Shown: in pieces, positions 34,463 to 40,748 of the stretch
Layout: each line of letters begins with the position of its first letter
Position numbering within the stretch: the first letter of the stretch is position 1
NCBI RefSeq assembly: GCF_030658505.1
Contig: NZ_JAUTXR010000090.1
Span: forward strand, 1 to 40,748
Direction: 5' to 3'
Length of the DNA: 40,748 nucleotides
Source of the DNA: Stenotrophomonas raiganjensis (SeqCode)
GTDB lineage: Bacteria > Pseudomonadota > Gammaproteobacteria > Xanthomonadales > Xanthomonadaceae
Program-made: the position numbers and the translations under genes
The notes under the pieces: generated by a model
The model's input: the letters and a program-made list of their open reading frames with translations, nothing else
Databases searched by the model: none
Told to the model about the DNA's origin: nothing

Positions 34463-34522
34463 TTGCGGCGCGAAAGCACGGGCAAGTATGCTGGACACTG
34501 GTGGATCCCCGCCTCTGGCGGG
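34463..34522 (+). promoter_or_regulatory. Predicted gcvR promoter and leader hairpin
   Basis: TTGCGG (34463-34468) and TATGCT (34487-34492) are 18 bp apart. The expected leader starts near 34499 and begins with a 6-bp hairpin CCCGCC/GGCGGG (34508-34522). Confidence 0.45.
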
Positions 34523-34557
34523 CATTCAGACTAACGCATGCATTACCCGGAATCGCC

Positions 34558-35118
34558 TTGACCGACACCACCCCGCGCCCCGCGCCGAGCGAAAACCACC
34601 TCCTGATCAACGCCTACACGACGCATCCGGAGTCCCCCCTGCTGTCCGTCACCCGCCGCATTGCCGACAGCGGCTGCAATCTGGTGGACGCACGCCTGGC
34701 CACGGTCGGTCGCGATGTCTCGGTCACCGCCCTGGCCACCGGCTCCTGGGACTCGGTGGCAAAGCTCGAGGCCATGCTGACCCGGCTGGAGCGCGAGGAA
34801 GGCCTGAAGCTGGTCTGGTACCGCACCGCCGCCAAGCAGGCGCAGTCCAACCTGCTGCCCTACATCGTCGAAGTGATCGCCGCCGACAAGCCGGGCATCC
34901 TGTTCCAGCTGGCCGATTTCTTCGACCGCCAGGGCATCACCATCGAGAACCTGCAGAGCACGCGCTACCGCGCCATGCAGACCGGTGCGGAGATGTTCAG
35001 CGCGCAGGTCACGATCGGCGTGCCGGCCAACATGCACATCGCCGCGCTGCGCGACGATTTCCTTGAATTCTGCGACCACCTGAACCTGGACGCGATCATG
35101 GACCCGATGAAATTCTGA
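34558..35118 (+). CDS. gcvR: Glycine cleavage system repressor GcvR-like, two ACT domains
   Basis: A 186-aa protein with tandem ACT domains (about 14-90 and 101-178), the layout of GcvR, which binds GcvA in response to glycine in E. coli. The segment HPESPLLSVTRRIADSGCNLVDARL and IEVIAADKPGILFQLADFF-type second domain are typical. The start is placed at the TTG at 34558; a start at 34456 would precede the predicted promoter. A seven-codon frame (ATG at 34538) ends on TGA overlapping this TTG. It is followed by bcp, the same gcvR-bcp order as in E. coli. Confidence 0.88.
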   Translation: MTDTTPRPAPSENHLLINAYTTHPESPLLSVTRRIADSGCNLVDARLATVGRDVSVTALATGSWDSVAKLEAMLTRLEREEGLKLVWYRTAAKQAQSNLLPYIVEVIAADKPGILFQLADFFDRQGITIENLQSTRYRAMQTGAEMFSAQVTIGVPANMHIAALRDDFLEFCDHLNLDAIMDPMKF

Positions 35119-35210
35119 TCGGAAGTGCGGATTTTTCGCGCGCCTCTCACGGGCGCGTGGCGTTTCATGCAATTGTCGTAGAAAGAACCCAGGCTCGACA
35201 GAAGGACCTC

Positions 35211-35690
35211 ATGAACAACGGCGATACCCTGGACAGCACCACCCTCTCCCTGCCACTGGCGCTGTCCGGTGGCGAACAGGCCACCCTCGGCGACTACGCC
35301 GGCCACTGGCTGGTGCTGTACTTCTATCCCAAGGACAGCACCCCCGGCTGCACCACCGAAGGCATCGACTTCAATGCGCTGCTGCCGAAGTTCAAGAAGG
35401 CCGGCGCAGTCGTGCTGGGCGTCTCGCGCGACTCGGTGAAGTCGCACGACAACTTCTGTGCCAAGCAGGGCTTCAGCTTCCCGCTGGTCAGTGATGGCGA
35501 CGAAGCGCTGTGCACCGCCTTCGACGTGATCAGGATGAAGAACATGTACGGCAAGCAGGTACGTGGCATCGAACGCAGCACCTTCCTGATTTCCCCCGAC
35601 AGCCGCATCGTGCAGTCCTGGCGCAAGGTCAAGGTCGCCGGCCATGCCGATGCCGTTCTCGCAGAACTGAAGGCCTCCCAGTCCAAGTGA
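35211..35690 (+). CDS. bcp: Peroxiredoxin Q / BCP thiol peroxidase
   Basis: A 159-aa thioredoxin-dependent peroxidase. The peroxidatic Cys47 is in YPKDSTPGCTTEG. The Cys five residues later found in E. coli Bcp is absent; a resolving Cys is instead at 83 (DNFCAKQG), the layout described for Xanthomonas and Xylella PrxQ. The ATG at 35211 has a GAAGGA ribosome binding site; an upstream in-frame ATG at 35157 lies only 38 bp past gcvR and gives no family sequence. Confidence 0.95.
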   Translation: MNNGDTLDSTTLSLPLALSGGEQATLGDYAGHWLVLYFYPKDSTPGCTTEGIDFNALLPKFKKAGAVVLGVSRDSVKSHDNFCAKQGFSFPLVSDGDEALCTAFDVIRMKNMYGKQVRGIERSTFLISPDSRIVQSWRKVKVAGHADAVLAELKASQSK

Positions 35691-35774
35691 GTCCCATTGC
35701 CCACTGTGTCCACCATCACCCTGCCCCGCAGCAGGCCGTGATGGTTTTTCCCTGTCCGTAACCAGGAATCGACA

Positions 35775-37175
35775 ATGACCCGAGGCAAGCGCATCTACGT
35801 GCTGGATACCAACGTGCTGATGCACGATCCCACCGCGCTGTTCAAATTCGAGGAGCACGACGTCTACCTGCCCATGCAGGTGATCGAGGAGCTGGACAAC
35901 GGCAAGAAGGGCACCTCCGAAGCGAGCCGCAATGCCCGCCAGGTGAGCCGCTTCCTCAACGAGCTGGTGCAGGCCTCCGGCCTGGACAACCTGGCCGACG
36001 GCATTCCGCTGCAGCGGCCGCAGGGACTGCAGCTGCGCGGCAAGCACAGCGCCGGCAAGCTGCGTTTCCAGACCAGCCATTTCGACGCGGGCAAGAGCTT
36101 CGGCAAGGTGATCCCGGACAACGCCATCCTCGGCGCGATCCTGGCCCTGAAAGAAGAAACGCCGGACCTGCCGGTGGTGTTCGTTTCCAAGGACATCAAC
36201 CTGCGGATCAAGGCCGCCATCGCCGGCATCGTGTCCGAGGACTACGAGAACGACCGCGCGCTGGACGATTTCAGCCTGCTCTACACCGGCGCCACCGAGC
36301 TGCCGGAAGACTTCTGGAAGCGCCACGGCGAGGACCTGCGCAGCTGGAGCGACAAGGGCCGCACGCATTACGAAATTCTCGCGCAGGATGGCGAGGAGTG
36401 GTACCCGAACCAGTACGTCTACCTGCCCGGCGAAGACGAAGTCGAGCTGCGCGTCAGCCGCGTGGTCGGCGACGGCAAGGTGGTGCTGTCGCTGGTCGAT
36501 GATTTCCGCCACGGCAGCCACGCCGTGTGGGGCATCAGTGCGCGTAACCGCGAGCAGAACTTCGCCCTCAACGCACTGATGGACCCGGAGATCGACTTCG
36601 TCACCCTGCTCGGCACTGCCGGCACCGGCAAGACGCTGCTGGCACTGGCCGCCGGCCTGGCGCAGACGATGGACCAGCAGCGTTACCGCGAGATCATCAT
36701 GACCCGCGCCACGGTCAGCGTCGGCGAGGACATCGGCTTCCTGCCGGGCACCGAGGAAGAGAAGATGACGCCGTGGATGGGCGCGCTGACCGACAACCTG
36801 GAAGTGCTCACGCACAACCAGGAAGGCGGTACCTGGGGCCGCCAGGCCACCAACGACCTGCTCGCCAGCCGCATCAAGATCCGCTCGATGAACTTCATGC
36901 GCGGCCGCACGTTCCTGTCGCGCTACCTGATCCTGGACGAGGCGCAGAACCTCACCCCGAAGCAGATGAAGACGCTGATCACCCGTGCCGGCCCCGGCAC
37001 CAAGATCGTCTGCCTGGGCAACGTCGAGCAGATCGACACCCCGTACCTGACCGAAACCACTTCGGGCCTGACCTACGCGGTGGACCGCTTCAAGAACTGG
37101 CCGCATAGTGCGCACATCACCCTGCGCCGGGGCGAACGTTCGCGCCTGGCCGACTATGCTTCGGAGGTGTTGTGA
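35775..37175 (+). CDS. phoH: PhoH-family ATPase with N-terminal PIN domain
   Basis: A 466-aa fusion of a PIN nuclease domain (about 1-150; acidic triad start VLDTNVLMHD with Asp11) and a PhoH ATPase domain (about 250-466). Walker A GTAGTGKT is at 280-287 and Walker B LILDEAQN near 388. This is the PhoH2/YlaK-type protein, in related bacteria an RNA helicase with ribonuclease activity. No antitoxin gene precedes it, so it is not a toxin-antitoxin PhoAT pair. Its stop overlaps the next gene by a GTGA junction. Confidence 0.94.
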   Translation: MTRGKRIYVLDTNVLMHDPTALFKFEEHDVYLPMQVIEELDNGKKGTSEASRNARQVSRFLNELVQASGLDNLADGIPLQRPQGLQLRGKHSAGKLRFQTSHFDAGKSFGKVIPDNAILGAILALKEETPDLPVVFVSKDINLRIKAAIAGIVSEDYENDRALDDFSLLYTGATELPEDFWKRHGEDLRSWSDKGRTHYEILAQDGEEWYPNQYVYLPGEDEVELRVSRVVGDGKVVLSLVDDFRHGSHAVWGISARNREQNFALNALMDPEIDFVTLLGTAGTGKTLLALAAGLAQTMDQQRYREIIMTRATVSVGEDIGFLPGTEEEKMTPWMGALTDNLEVLTHNQEGGTWGRQATNDLLASRIKIRSMNFMRGRTFLSRYLILDEAQNLTPKQMKTLITRAGPGTKIVCLGNVEQIDTPYLTETTSGLTYAVDRFKNWPHSAHITLRRGERSRLADYASEVL

Positions 37176-37678
37176 ACCGCTGCACCCGCCTGCTGCTGCC
37201 CACGGTTGCGATTGCTCTCGCAGCCACCCTGGGCGCCTGCACCACCATGCGCGGCCCGGCCAGCGTGCCCACCGCCGAGCGCACCGGACAGTCGTGGGTG
37301 GTCACCCGCCCGATCATCGCCGCGCAGGTGCTCGACACCTGCTCGCGCAGCAGCCCCGGCCGCGAGGCCGGGCGGGTGTCGGGGTACTGGGCGCCCAGCC
37401 GGCAGCAGATCGACCAGCTGGAGGCGAAGCTGTCGTCGCTGGAAGCGCAGGTGCCGAAGGTGCTGGACTTCGACCGCCAGTACGTCGGCATCGAAAGCAC
37501 CGGCAAGCGGCTGATCTACATCAACGCCTTCCACCTGCCCGACGACAGCGGCATCAATCCGGCCCGCGAAGCGATCCGCGTCTGCGATGGCGGCGCGCAG
37601 TTCTGGGGCGCCGTGTTCGACCCGGCCAGCAATACCTTCAGCGAGCTGCAGTTCAACGGCGGCTTCGGCGGGCCCTGA
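37172..37678 (+). CDS. Putative lipoprotein, unknown function
   Basis: A 168-aa protein starting at GTG and overlapping the phoH stop by 4 bp. A lipoprotein signal ends in ATLGAC (Cys23). The mature part has two further Cys (about 57 and 136) that may form a disulfide, and conserved-looking segments VLDTCSRSS and IYINAFHLPDD. The latter reads like a fragment seen in small periplasmic proteins of unknown role in Xanthomonadaceae. I cannot name the family. Translational coupling to phoH suggests co-expression but no clear link in function. Confidence 0.75.
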   Translation: MNRCTRLLLPTVAIALAATLGACTTMRGPASVPTAERTGQSWVVTRPIIAAQVLDTCSRSSPGREAGRVSGYWAPSRQQIDQLEAKLSSLEAQVPKVLDFDRQYVGIESTGKRLIYINAFHLPDDSGINPAREAIRVCDGGAQFWGAVFDPASNTFSELQFNGGFGGP

Positions 37679-37690
37679 GGGGCTTCGCCG

Positions 37691-38359
37691 ATGGGAATAC
37701 GCCTGCCCACCTGGGTCTGGATCGGTGCGGTCGCGCTGTCGTGCGTGGCCGGCATGGTCAACGTGGTCGGCTTCCTCGGGTTCGAGCACCAAGCGGTCAG
37801 CCACATGACCGGCAGCACCAGCCAGCTCGGCATGGCGCTGGCCCAGGGTGACTGGCGCACGGTCGGCCATCTGTGGGGACTGCTGATCGCGTTCTCACTG
37901 GGCGCGATGCTCAGCGGCCTGCTGATCCAGGACAGCGCATTGCAGCTGGGCCGCCGCTACGGCGTCGCGCTGGCACTGGAATCGGCCCTGCTGCTGGTGG
38001 CCATCCCCCTGTTCGAACAGCATCAGATCTGGGGTGCCCTGGCCGCCGCCATGGCCTGTGGCCTGCAGAACGCGATGGCCACCACCTTCAGCGGCGCGGT
38101 CGTACGCACTACCCACCTCAGCGGCATGTTCACCGACCTCGGCATCGGCCTCGGCCACCTGCTACGCGGGCTGCCGCTGCAGGTTCGCCGGCTGACCCTC
38201 AGCGGCCTGATCATCAGCGGCTTCCTCGCCGGTGGCATCATCGGCGCCTGGCTGTTCATGCGTTGGCAGTACGACGCCCTGCTCGCGCCTGCCCTGCTGA
38301 CCGGCCTGACCGGGCTGGGCTATGTGCTGTACCAGCAGTGGGCGCGCTGGCGGCATTGA
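37691..38359 (+). CDS. YoaK-family (DUF1275) membrane protein
   Basis: A 222-aa protein with about six membrane helices. It carries the DUF1275 features: an N-terminal [28 protein letters not shown] (shown by its parts NVVGFLGF and [11 protein letters not shown]), and a middle segment [22 protein letters not shown]. Family members are inner-membrane proteins of unclear function, sometimes proposed as transporters. It starts 12 bp past the lipoprotein stop and so probably belongs to the same transcript. Confidence 0.9.
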   Translation: MGIRLPTWVWIGAVALSCVAGMVNVVGFLGFEHQAVSHMTGSTSQLGMALAQGDWRTVGHLWGLLIAFSLGAMLSGLLIQDSALQLGRRYGVALALESALLLVAIPLFEQHQIWGALAAAMACGLQNAMATTFSGAVVRTTHLSGMFTDLGIGLGHLLRGLPLQVRRLTLSGLIISGFLAGGIIGAWLFMRWQYDALLAPALLTGLTGLGYVLYQQWARWRH

Positions 38360-38370
38360 GGGCCGCACTC

Positions 38371-38414
38371 TGGGGCTCAGATGCCTTTTCCGCGGGAAAA
38401 GGAATCTGACCCCA
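38371..38414. repeat. REP-like palindrome, second GGGGTCAGA-type copy
   Basis: TGGGGCTCAGATGCCTTTTC, a CGCG centre and GGGAAAAGGAATCTGACCCCA pair over most of 44 nt. It is homologous to 15715-15755 with stem changes that keep pairing. It lies between the YoaK-family gene and thiD. Confidence 0.75.
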
Positions 38415-38466
38415 TCTACCGGCGGCGACGCTACCGCCTTTGCGGCGGCCACGGCACAATCGCTGG

Positions 38467-39276
38467 ATGAGCCCGACCACTCCCGTTTCCGCCCTCACCA
38501 TCGCCGGCTCCGATTCCGGCGGCGGCGCCGGCGTCCCCGCCGACCTCAAGGCCTTCGCCGCGCACCGCGTGCATGGCCTGGCCGTGTTCGCCGCACTGAC
38601 CGCACAGAACACCCGCGGCGTCACCGCCGTGCATGTGCCACCGATCGCATTCCTGCAGGCGCAGATCGAAGCCTGCTTCGATGACTTCGATATCCATGCC
38701 GTGAAACTCGGCATGCTGGCCAACGCTGAGGTGATCAATGCCGTCGCCGACGCACTGGAGAAGCATCGCCCCCCCCACGTGGTGCTGGACCCGGTGATGG
38801 TCGCCACCAGTGGCGCGCGCCTGCTGGAGGAAAGCGCGCTGAAGGCGATGCGCGAACGCCTGCTACCGCTCGCCACGCTGGTCACGCCGAACACGCCGGA
38901 AGCGGAGCTGCTGATCGGCCACCGCATCGGCAACGGCGATGACGCCGAACGGGCGGCCTCCGCCCTGCTCGACCTGGGCGCCGGTGCGGTGCTGCTGAAG
39001 GGAGGCCACCTGCAGGAAGGCAGCCGCGTGATCGACCGTTACTTCGACGGCGTCAGCAGCGAAGAATTCATCCACGCCCGGCTGCCGCTGGACGCACACG
39101 GCACCGGCTGCACGCTGGCCTCGGCCATCGCCGCGCAGTTGTGCAACGGCCTGAGCCTGGCCAACGCCTGCGAAGCCGGCATCGACTACGTGGCCCGCGG
39201 GCTGCAGCAGGGCTATGCACCGGGCCGCAGCGACGTGCTGGTGCTCGACCACTTCGGCGCGGCACCGCACGCATGA
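38467..39276 (+). CDS. thiD: Hydroxymethylpyrimidine/phosphomethylpyrimidine kinase
   Basis: A 269-aa ribokinase-fold kinase phosphorylating HMP and HMP-P for thiamin synthesis. The motif [12 protein letters not shown] (near 11) leads into VPADLKAF, where most ThiD have IQADLK(T)F. The HMP-contacting Gln in LTAQNTRGV is kept, and the active-site loop [12 protein letters not shown] is complete. The start ATG 38467 is the first with the family N-terminus. Its stop overlaps the next gene (ATGA). No other thi gene is nearby. Confidence 0.94.
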   Translation: MSPTTPVSALTIAGSDSGGGAGVPADLKAFAAHRVHGLAVFAALTAQNTRGVTAVHVPPIAFLQAQIEACFDDFDIHAVKLGMLANAEVINAVADALEKHRPPHVVLDPVMVATSGARLLEESALKAMRERLLPLATLVTPNTPEAELLIGHRIGNGDDAERAASALLDLGAGAVLLKGGHLQEGSRVIDRYFDGVSSEEFIHARLPLDAHGTGCTLASAIAAQLCNGLSLANACEAGIDYVARGLQQGYAPGRSDVLVLDHFGAAPHA

Positions 39277-40199
39277 GCCCCACGCCAGGCCCTCTCGCCG
39301 TGCAGTGCGCTGACGGCCATCGCTACGAGGTGATCGCCTGCATCCCCACACACCCCATTGCGCGCCTGCTGTGGCTGCCGGCGCTGGGCGTGGCCGCACG
39401 CCACTACCTGCCGCTGGCACAGGCGCTGGCAGCGAAGGGCGTGGCGGTCTACCTGCATGAGTGGCGCGGCAATGGCAGCAGCTCGCTGCGCCCATCGCGC
39501 ACGCAGGACTGGGGCTATCGCGAGATACTCGAACAGGATCTGCCGGCCAGCCAGGCGCTGCTTGGCGCGGCAGACGATAAGGCTGGCGCCCTGCCCTGGA
39601 TCATCGGTGGCCACAGTCTCGGTGGACAGCTGGCCTGCGTGCACGCCGGCCGCAACCCGCAGCACTTCAACCGGCTGTGGCTGGCGGCCAGCGGCTCACC
39701 GTTCTGGCGCGGTTTTCCGCCACTGCGCGGCTGGTTGCTGCCACTGGTCTACCGCTTCCTGCCGTGGATCGCACAACGCCAGGGCGTCCTGCATGGCCGT
39801 CGCCTCGGCTTCGGTGGCACCGAAGCACGCGGACTGATCGCCGACTGGGCGCGCGTCGGCCTGAACAACCATTACGCCGCGGTCGGCATGGACGAAGACC
39901 TCGACGCACAGATGGCGCGCGTGCACGGCAGCGCGCAGGCGGTGCTGATGGAACATGACTGGCTGGCACCGACCGGGTCGATGCAGACGTTGCTGGCGAA
40001 GCTGCCGGATGTGGTCGCGCAGCTGCGCGTGCTTTCGGCGCAGGAACTGGGCACGCGCGCCGACCACTTCGCCTGGCTGAAGGCCCCGGACGCCGTGGCT
40101 GACAGCTTTTTCATTCAGTTGGATGAAAATTTTCACAAAACTGTTGACGGTACGCGCCGACATCCGCATAATTCCGCTCCTGTCGCAGGGCGCCCGTAG
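39273..40199 (+). CDS. Alpha/beta hydrolase (COG4757-like)
   Basis: A 308-aa alpha/beta hydrolase. The nucleophile elbow GGHSLGGQ places Ser115 as catalytic; the oxyanion region LLWLPALGVAARHY and the late ADHFAW with a candidate catalytic His are visible. It is coupled to thiD by an ATGA overlap. The substrate is unknown. The last 20 or so codons contain the promoter of tRNA-Arg (40144-40172), and the TAG stop (40197-40199) is inside the tRNA gene, so the two overlap by 10 bp. The C-terminal tail after SFFIQLDENF is therefore shaped by RNA function. Confidence 0.88.
   Translation: MSPTPGPLAVQCADGHRYEVIACIPTHPIARLLWLPALGVAARHYLPLAQALAAKGVAVYLHEWRGNGSSSLRPSRTQDWGYREILEQDLPASQALLGAADDKAGALPWIIGGHSLGGQLACVHAGRNPQHFNRLWLAASGSPFWRGFPPLRGWLLPLVYRFLPWIAQRQGVLHGRRLGFGGTEARGLIADWARVGLNNHYAAVGMDEDLDAQMARVHGSAQAVLMEHDWLAPTGSMQTLLAKLPDVVAQLRVLSAQELGTRADHFAWLKAPDAVADSFFIQLDENFHKTVDGTRRHPHNSAPVAGRP
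40144..40172 (+). promoter_or_regulatory. Promoter of tRNA-Arg
   Basis: TTGACG (40144-40149) and CATAAT (40167-40172) are 17 bp apart, 18 bp before the tRNA. It lies wholly inside the hydrolase coding sequence. Confidence 0.75.
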
Positions 40200-40266
40200 C
40201 TCAGTTGGATAGAGTACCTGGCTACGAACCAGGCGGTCGGGAGTTCGAATCTCTCCGGGCGCACCA
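40190..40266 (+). tRNA. tRNA-Arg (anticodon ACG)
   Basis: A 77-nt tRNA with acceptor stem GCGCCCG/CGGGCGC, D-arm GCTCAGTTGGATAGAGT, anticodon stem CCTGG/CCAGG with loop CTACGAA (anticodon ACG, wobble A becoming inosine to read CGN), T-arm GGGAGTTCGAATCTCTC and an encoded CCA. It overlaps the last 10 bp of the hydrolase gene. Confidence 0.97.
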
Positions 40267-40274
40267 TTACACCG

Positions 40275-40304
40275 AAACAGCAGGCCTCGGCCTGCTGTTT
40301 TTTT
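40275..40304 (+). terminator. Intrinsic terminator of tRNA-Arg
   Basis: AACAGCAGGC, loop CTCG, then GCCTGCTG and seven T: an 8-bp stem with a strong T-tract, starting 9 bp after the tRNA. Confidence 0.93.
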
Positions 40305-40318
40305 ATGCGTGTTTTTCG

Positions 40319-40335
40319 GCAGGGCTGCGCCCTGC
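40319..40335. repeat. Short hairpin in the intergenic tail
   Basis: GCAGGG and CCCTGC around a 5-nt loop, followed by ACCTGCAGAGGCTTCAAGCC. No gene is visible from 40267 to the window end (482 bp). The stretch holds this hairpin, two structured elements (copies E and D) and several SMAG-type repeats. Confidence 0.4.
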
Positions 40336-40391
40336 ACCTGCAGAGGCTTCAAGCCAAGGCAACGGCAAAAGCTGGCATTCCGTGCTTTGGC

Positions 40392-40487
40392 GGGGCGGTG
40401 TCGGAGTGCGGGGACGGCGCAAGTACATCCATGTAGCCTTGGCAGCCGCATCCATGCGGCTGACACCCCGCACTCCGACACCGCCCC
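40392..40487 (-). repeat. Structured 52-nt-core element, copy E
   Basis: Arms 40392-40413 and 40466-40487 pair perfectly over 22 bp. The interior (40414-40465) is exactly 52 nt. On the minus strand it has hairpin 1 GCCGCATGGATGCGGC (40445-40460) and hairpin 2 TACATGGATGTA (40424-40435), with different but fully paired stems compared with copies A and B. Confidence 0.8.
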
Positions 40488-40516
40488 ACCTCTGACAGAT
40501 TTCCGCGATCTGATGG

Positions 40517-40633
40517 ATCCACGCCATGCGTGGATGAATCTCCATCGAGTTCGAGTTCGAATATTTCGACAATTGATCGAAGAGCATCCACGCATGGCGT
40601 GGATCTACCGTGTCGACCAAGGTCGACACCTAC
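40517..40633. repeat. Cluster of three SMAG-type palindromes
   Basis: 40517-40535 is a degenerate copy (ATCCACGCCATGCGTGGAT, GATG in place of GTAG). 40586-40608 is a minus-oriented GTAGATCCACGCCATGCGTGG repeat start, and 40610-40633 a minus-oriented GTAGGTGTCGACC/GGTCGACAC hairpin. They lie between elements E and D. Confidence 0.7.
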
Positions 40634-40668
40634 CAACAGCAGCGGGACTCTGTCGAAGGCGGGGTGGG

Positions 40669-40748
40669 TCCGGTTGCGGGAGTGTCCGCGGCATGGATGC
40701 CGCGGCCAAGCCCCCAAGGACGGGTTTACGGCGTCTCCCGCAACCGGA
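40669..40748 (+). repeat. Structured 52-nt-core element, copy D (cut by the window edge)
   Basis: The 52-nt interior (40683-40734) has hairpin 1 GCGGCATGGATGCCGC (40688-40703) and hairpin 2 CCCAAGGACGGG (40713-40724), ending ACGGCGT. The arms TCCGGTTGCGGGAG (40669-40682) and CTCCCGCAACCGGA (40735-40748) pair perfectly up to the last base of the window, so the right arm probably continues beyond it. Confidence 0.78.

Noticed and set aside
34394..34525. dapA starting at the ATG at 34525
   Set aside because: The extra 44 residues have no family similarity and cross the likely gcvR promoter region; the family N-terminus begins at the TTG at 34393.
34394..34557. Glycine or lysine riboswitch between dapA and gcvR
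   Set aside because: The 164-bp gap is too small and lacks the multi-helix conserved cores; only a simple 6-bp hairpin is visible.
35775..37175. PhoAT-type toxin-antitoxin pair
   Set aside because: No short antitoxin frame overlaps the phoH start; the upstream 84 bp after bcp are non-coding.
40380..40748. CRISPR array suggested by repeated ATCCATG/CATGGAT strings
   Set aside because: Repeats are palindromic, irregularly spaced, of mixed orientation and without equal-length spacers; no cas genes are present.

Overview
The window is a high-GC gammaproteobacterial chromosome segment of Xanthomonadaceae type, most likely Stenotrophomonas (S. maltophilia complex). Pointers are a linked zwf-glk-pgl-edd-eda Entner-Doudoroff operon, an sdh operon followed by sdhE, and many short palindromes led by the tetranucleotide GTAG, the form of the SMAG repeats known from S. 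maltophilia. Almost all genes are core metabolism or housekeeping. No phage genes, transposases, integrases or CRISPR arrays are seen.

Layout. 1-3.4 kb (- strand): a DUF6491 lipoprotein, lolD-lolC, ygfX-like and sdhE. 3.5-7.2 kb (-): sdhB, sdhA, sdhD, sdhC and a small SDHAF4-like assembly factor at the head of the operon, with a good promoter placed over the start of the divergent ygfZ. 8.2-15.7 kb: a lone sugar-ABC ATPase (ugpC/msmX type) divergent from zwf-glk-pgl-edd-eda, with a LacI-family-type operator between them. 16-20.7 kb: a GacA-like response regulator, a PAP2 phosphatase, ispG, and a RegB/RegA (PrrBA)-like two-component pair. 20.8-23.95 kb (-): a two-gene class II lanthipeptide locus, a 68-aa precursor plus a 965-aa LanM. 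24.3-30.4 kb (-): pgi, panD, a small membrane protein, panC, panB, folK, pcnB. 30.4-32.8 kb: tRNA-Glu, a sugar porter, a 7Fe ferredoxin. 33-35.7 kb: a BamC-like lipoprotein, dapA, and divergently gcvR and bcp. 35.8-40.3 kb (+): phoH (PIN-PhoH), a lipoprotein, a YoaK-family protein, thiD, an alpha/beta hydrolase, tRNA-Arg.

How they work together. Glucose entering as G6P is oxidised by Zwf and Pgl and split by Edd and Eda to pyruvate and glyceraldehyde-3-phosphate; Glk, Pgi and the sugar transport parts feed the same node. Sdh subunits lie beside two flavinylation/assembly factors (SdhAF4, SdhE). LolCD, BamC-like and several lipoproteins serve the outer membrane.

Two things stand out. (1) The lanthipeptide locus: a double-glycine leader, a short Cys/Thr-rich core ending in CLCC, a strong stem-loop between precursor and synthetase, and no transporter, protease or immunity gene nearby. 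(2) A dispersed family of structured intergenic elements. Four copies (14851-14970, 15837-15942, 40392-40487, 40669-40748) share an interior of exactly 52 nt that folds into two small hairpins with an NGGA loop and covarying stems. Each interior is enclosed by long self-complementary arms whose sequence differs completely from copy to copy. A fifth, rearranged copy (about 30574-30831) carries two interiors head to head. The NGGA-in-loop design resembles CsrA/RsmA binding sites, but function is not shown.
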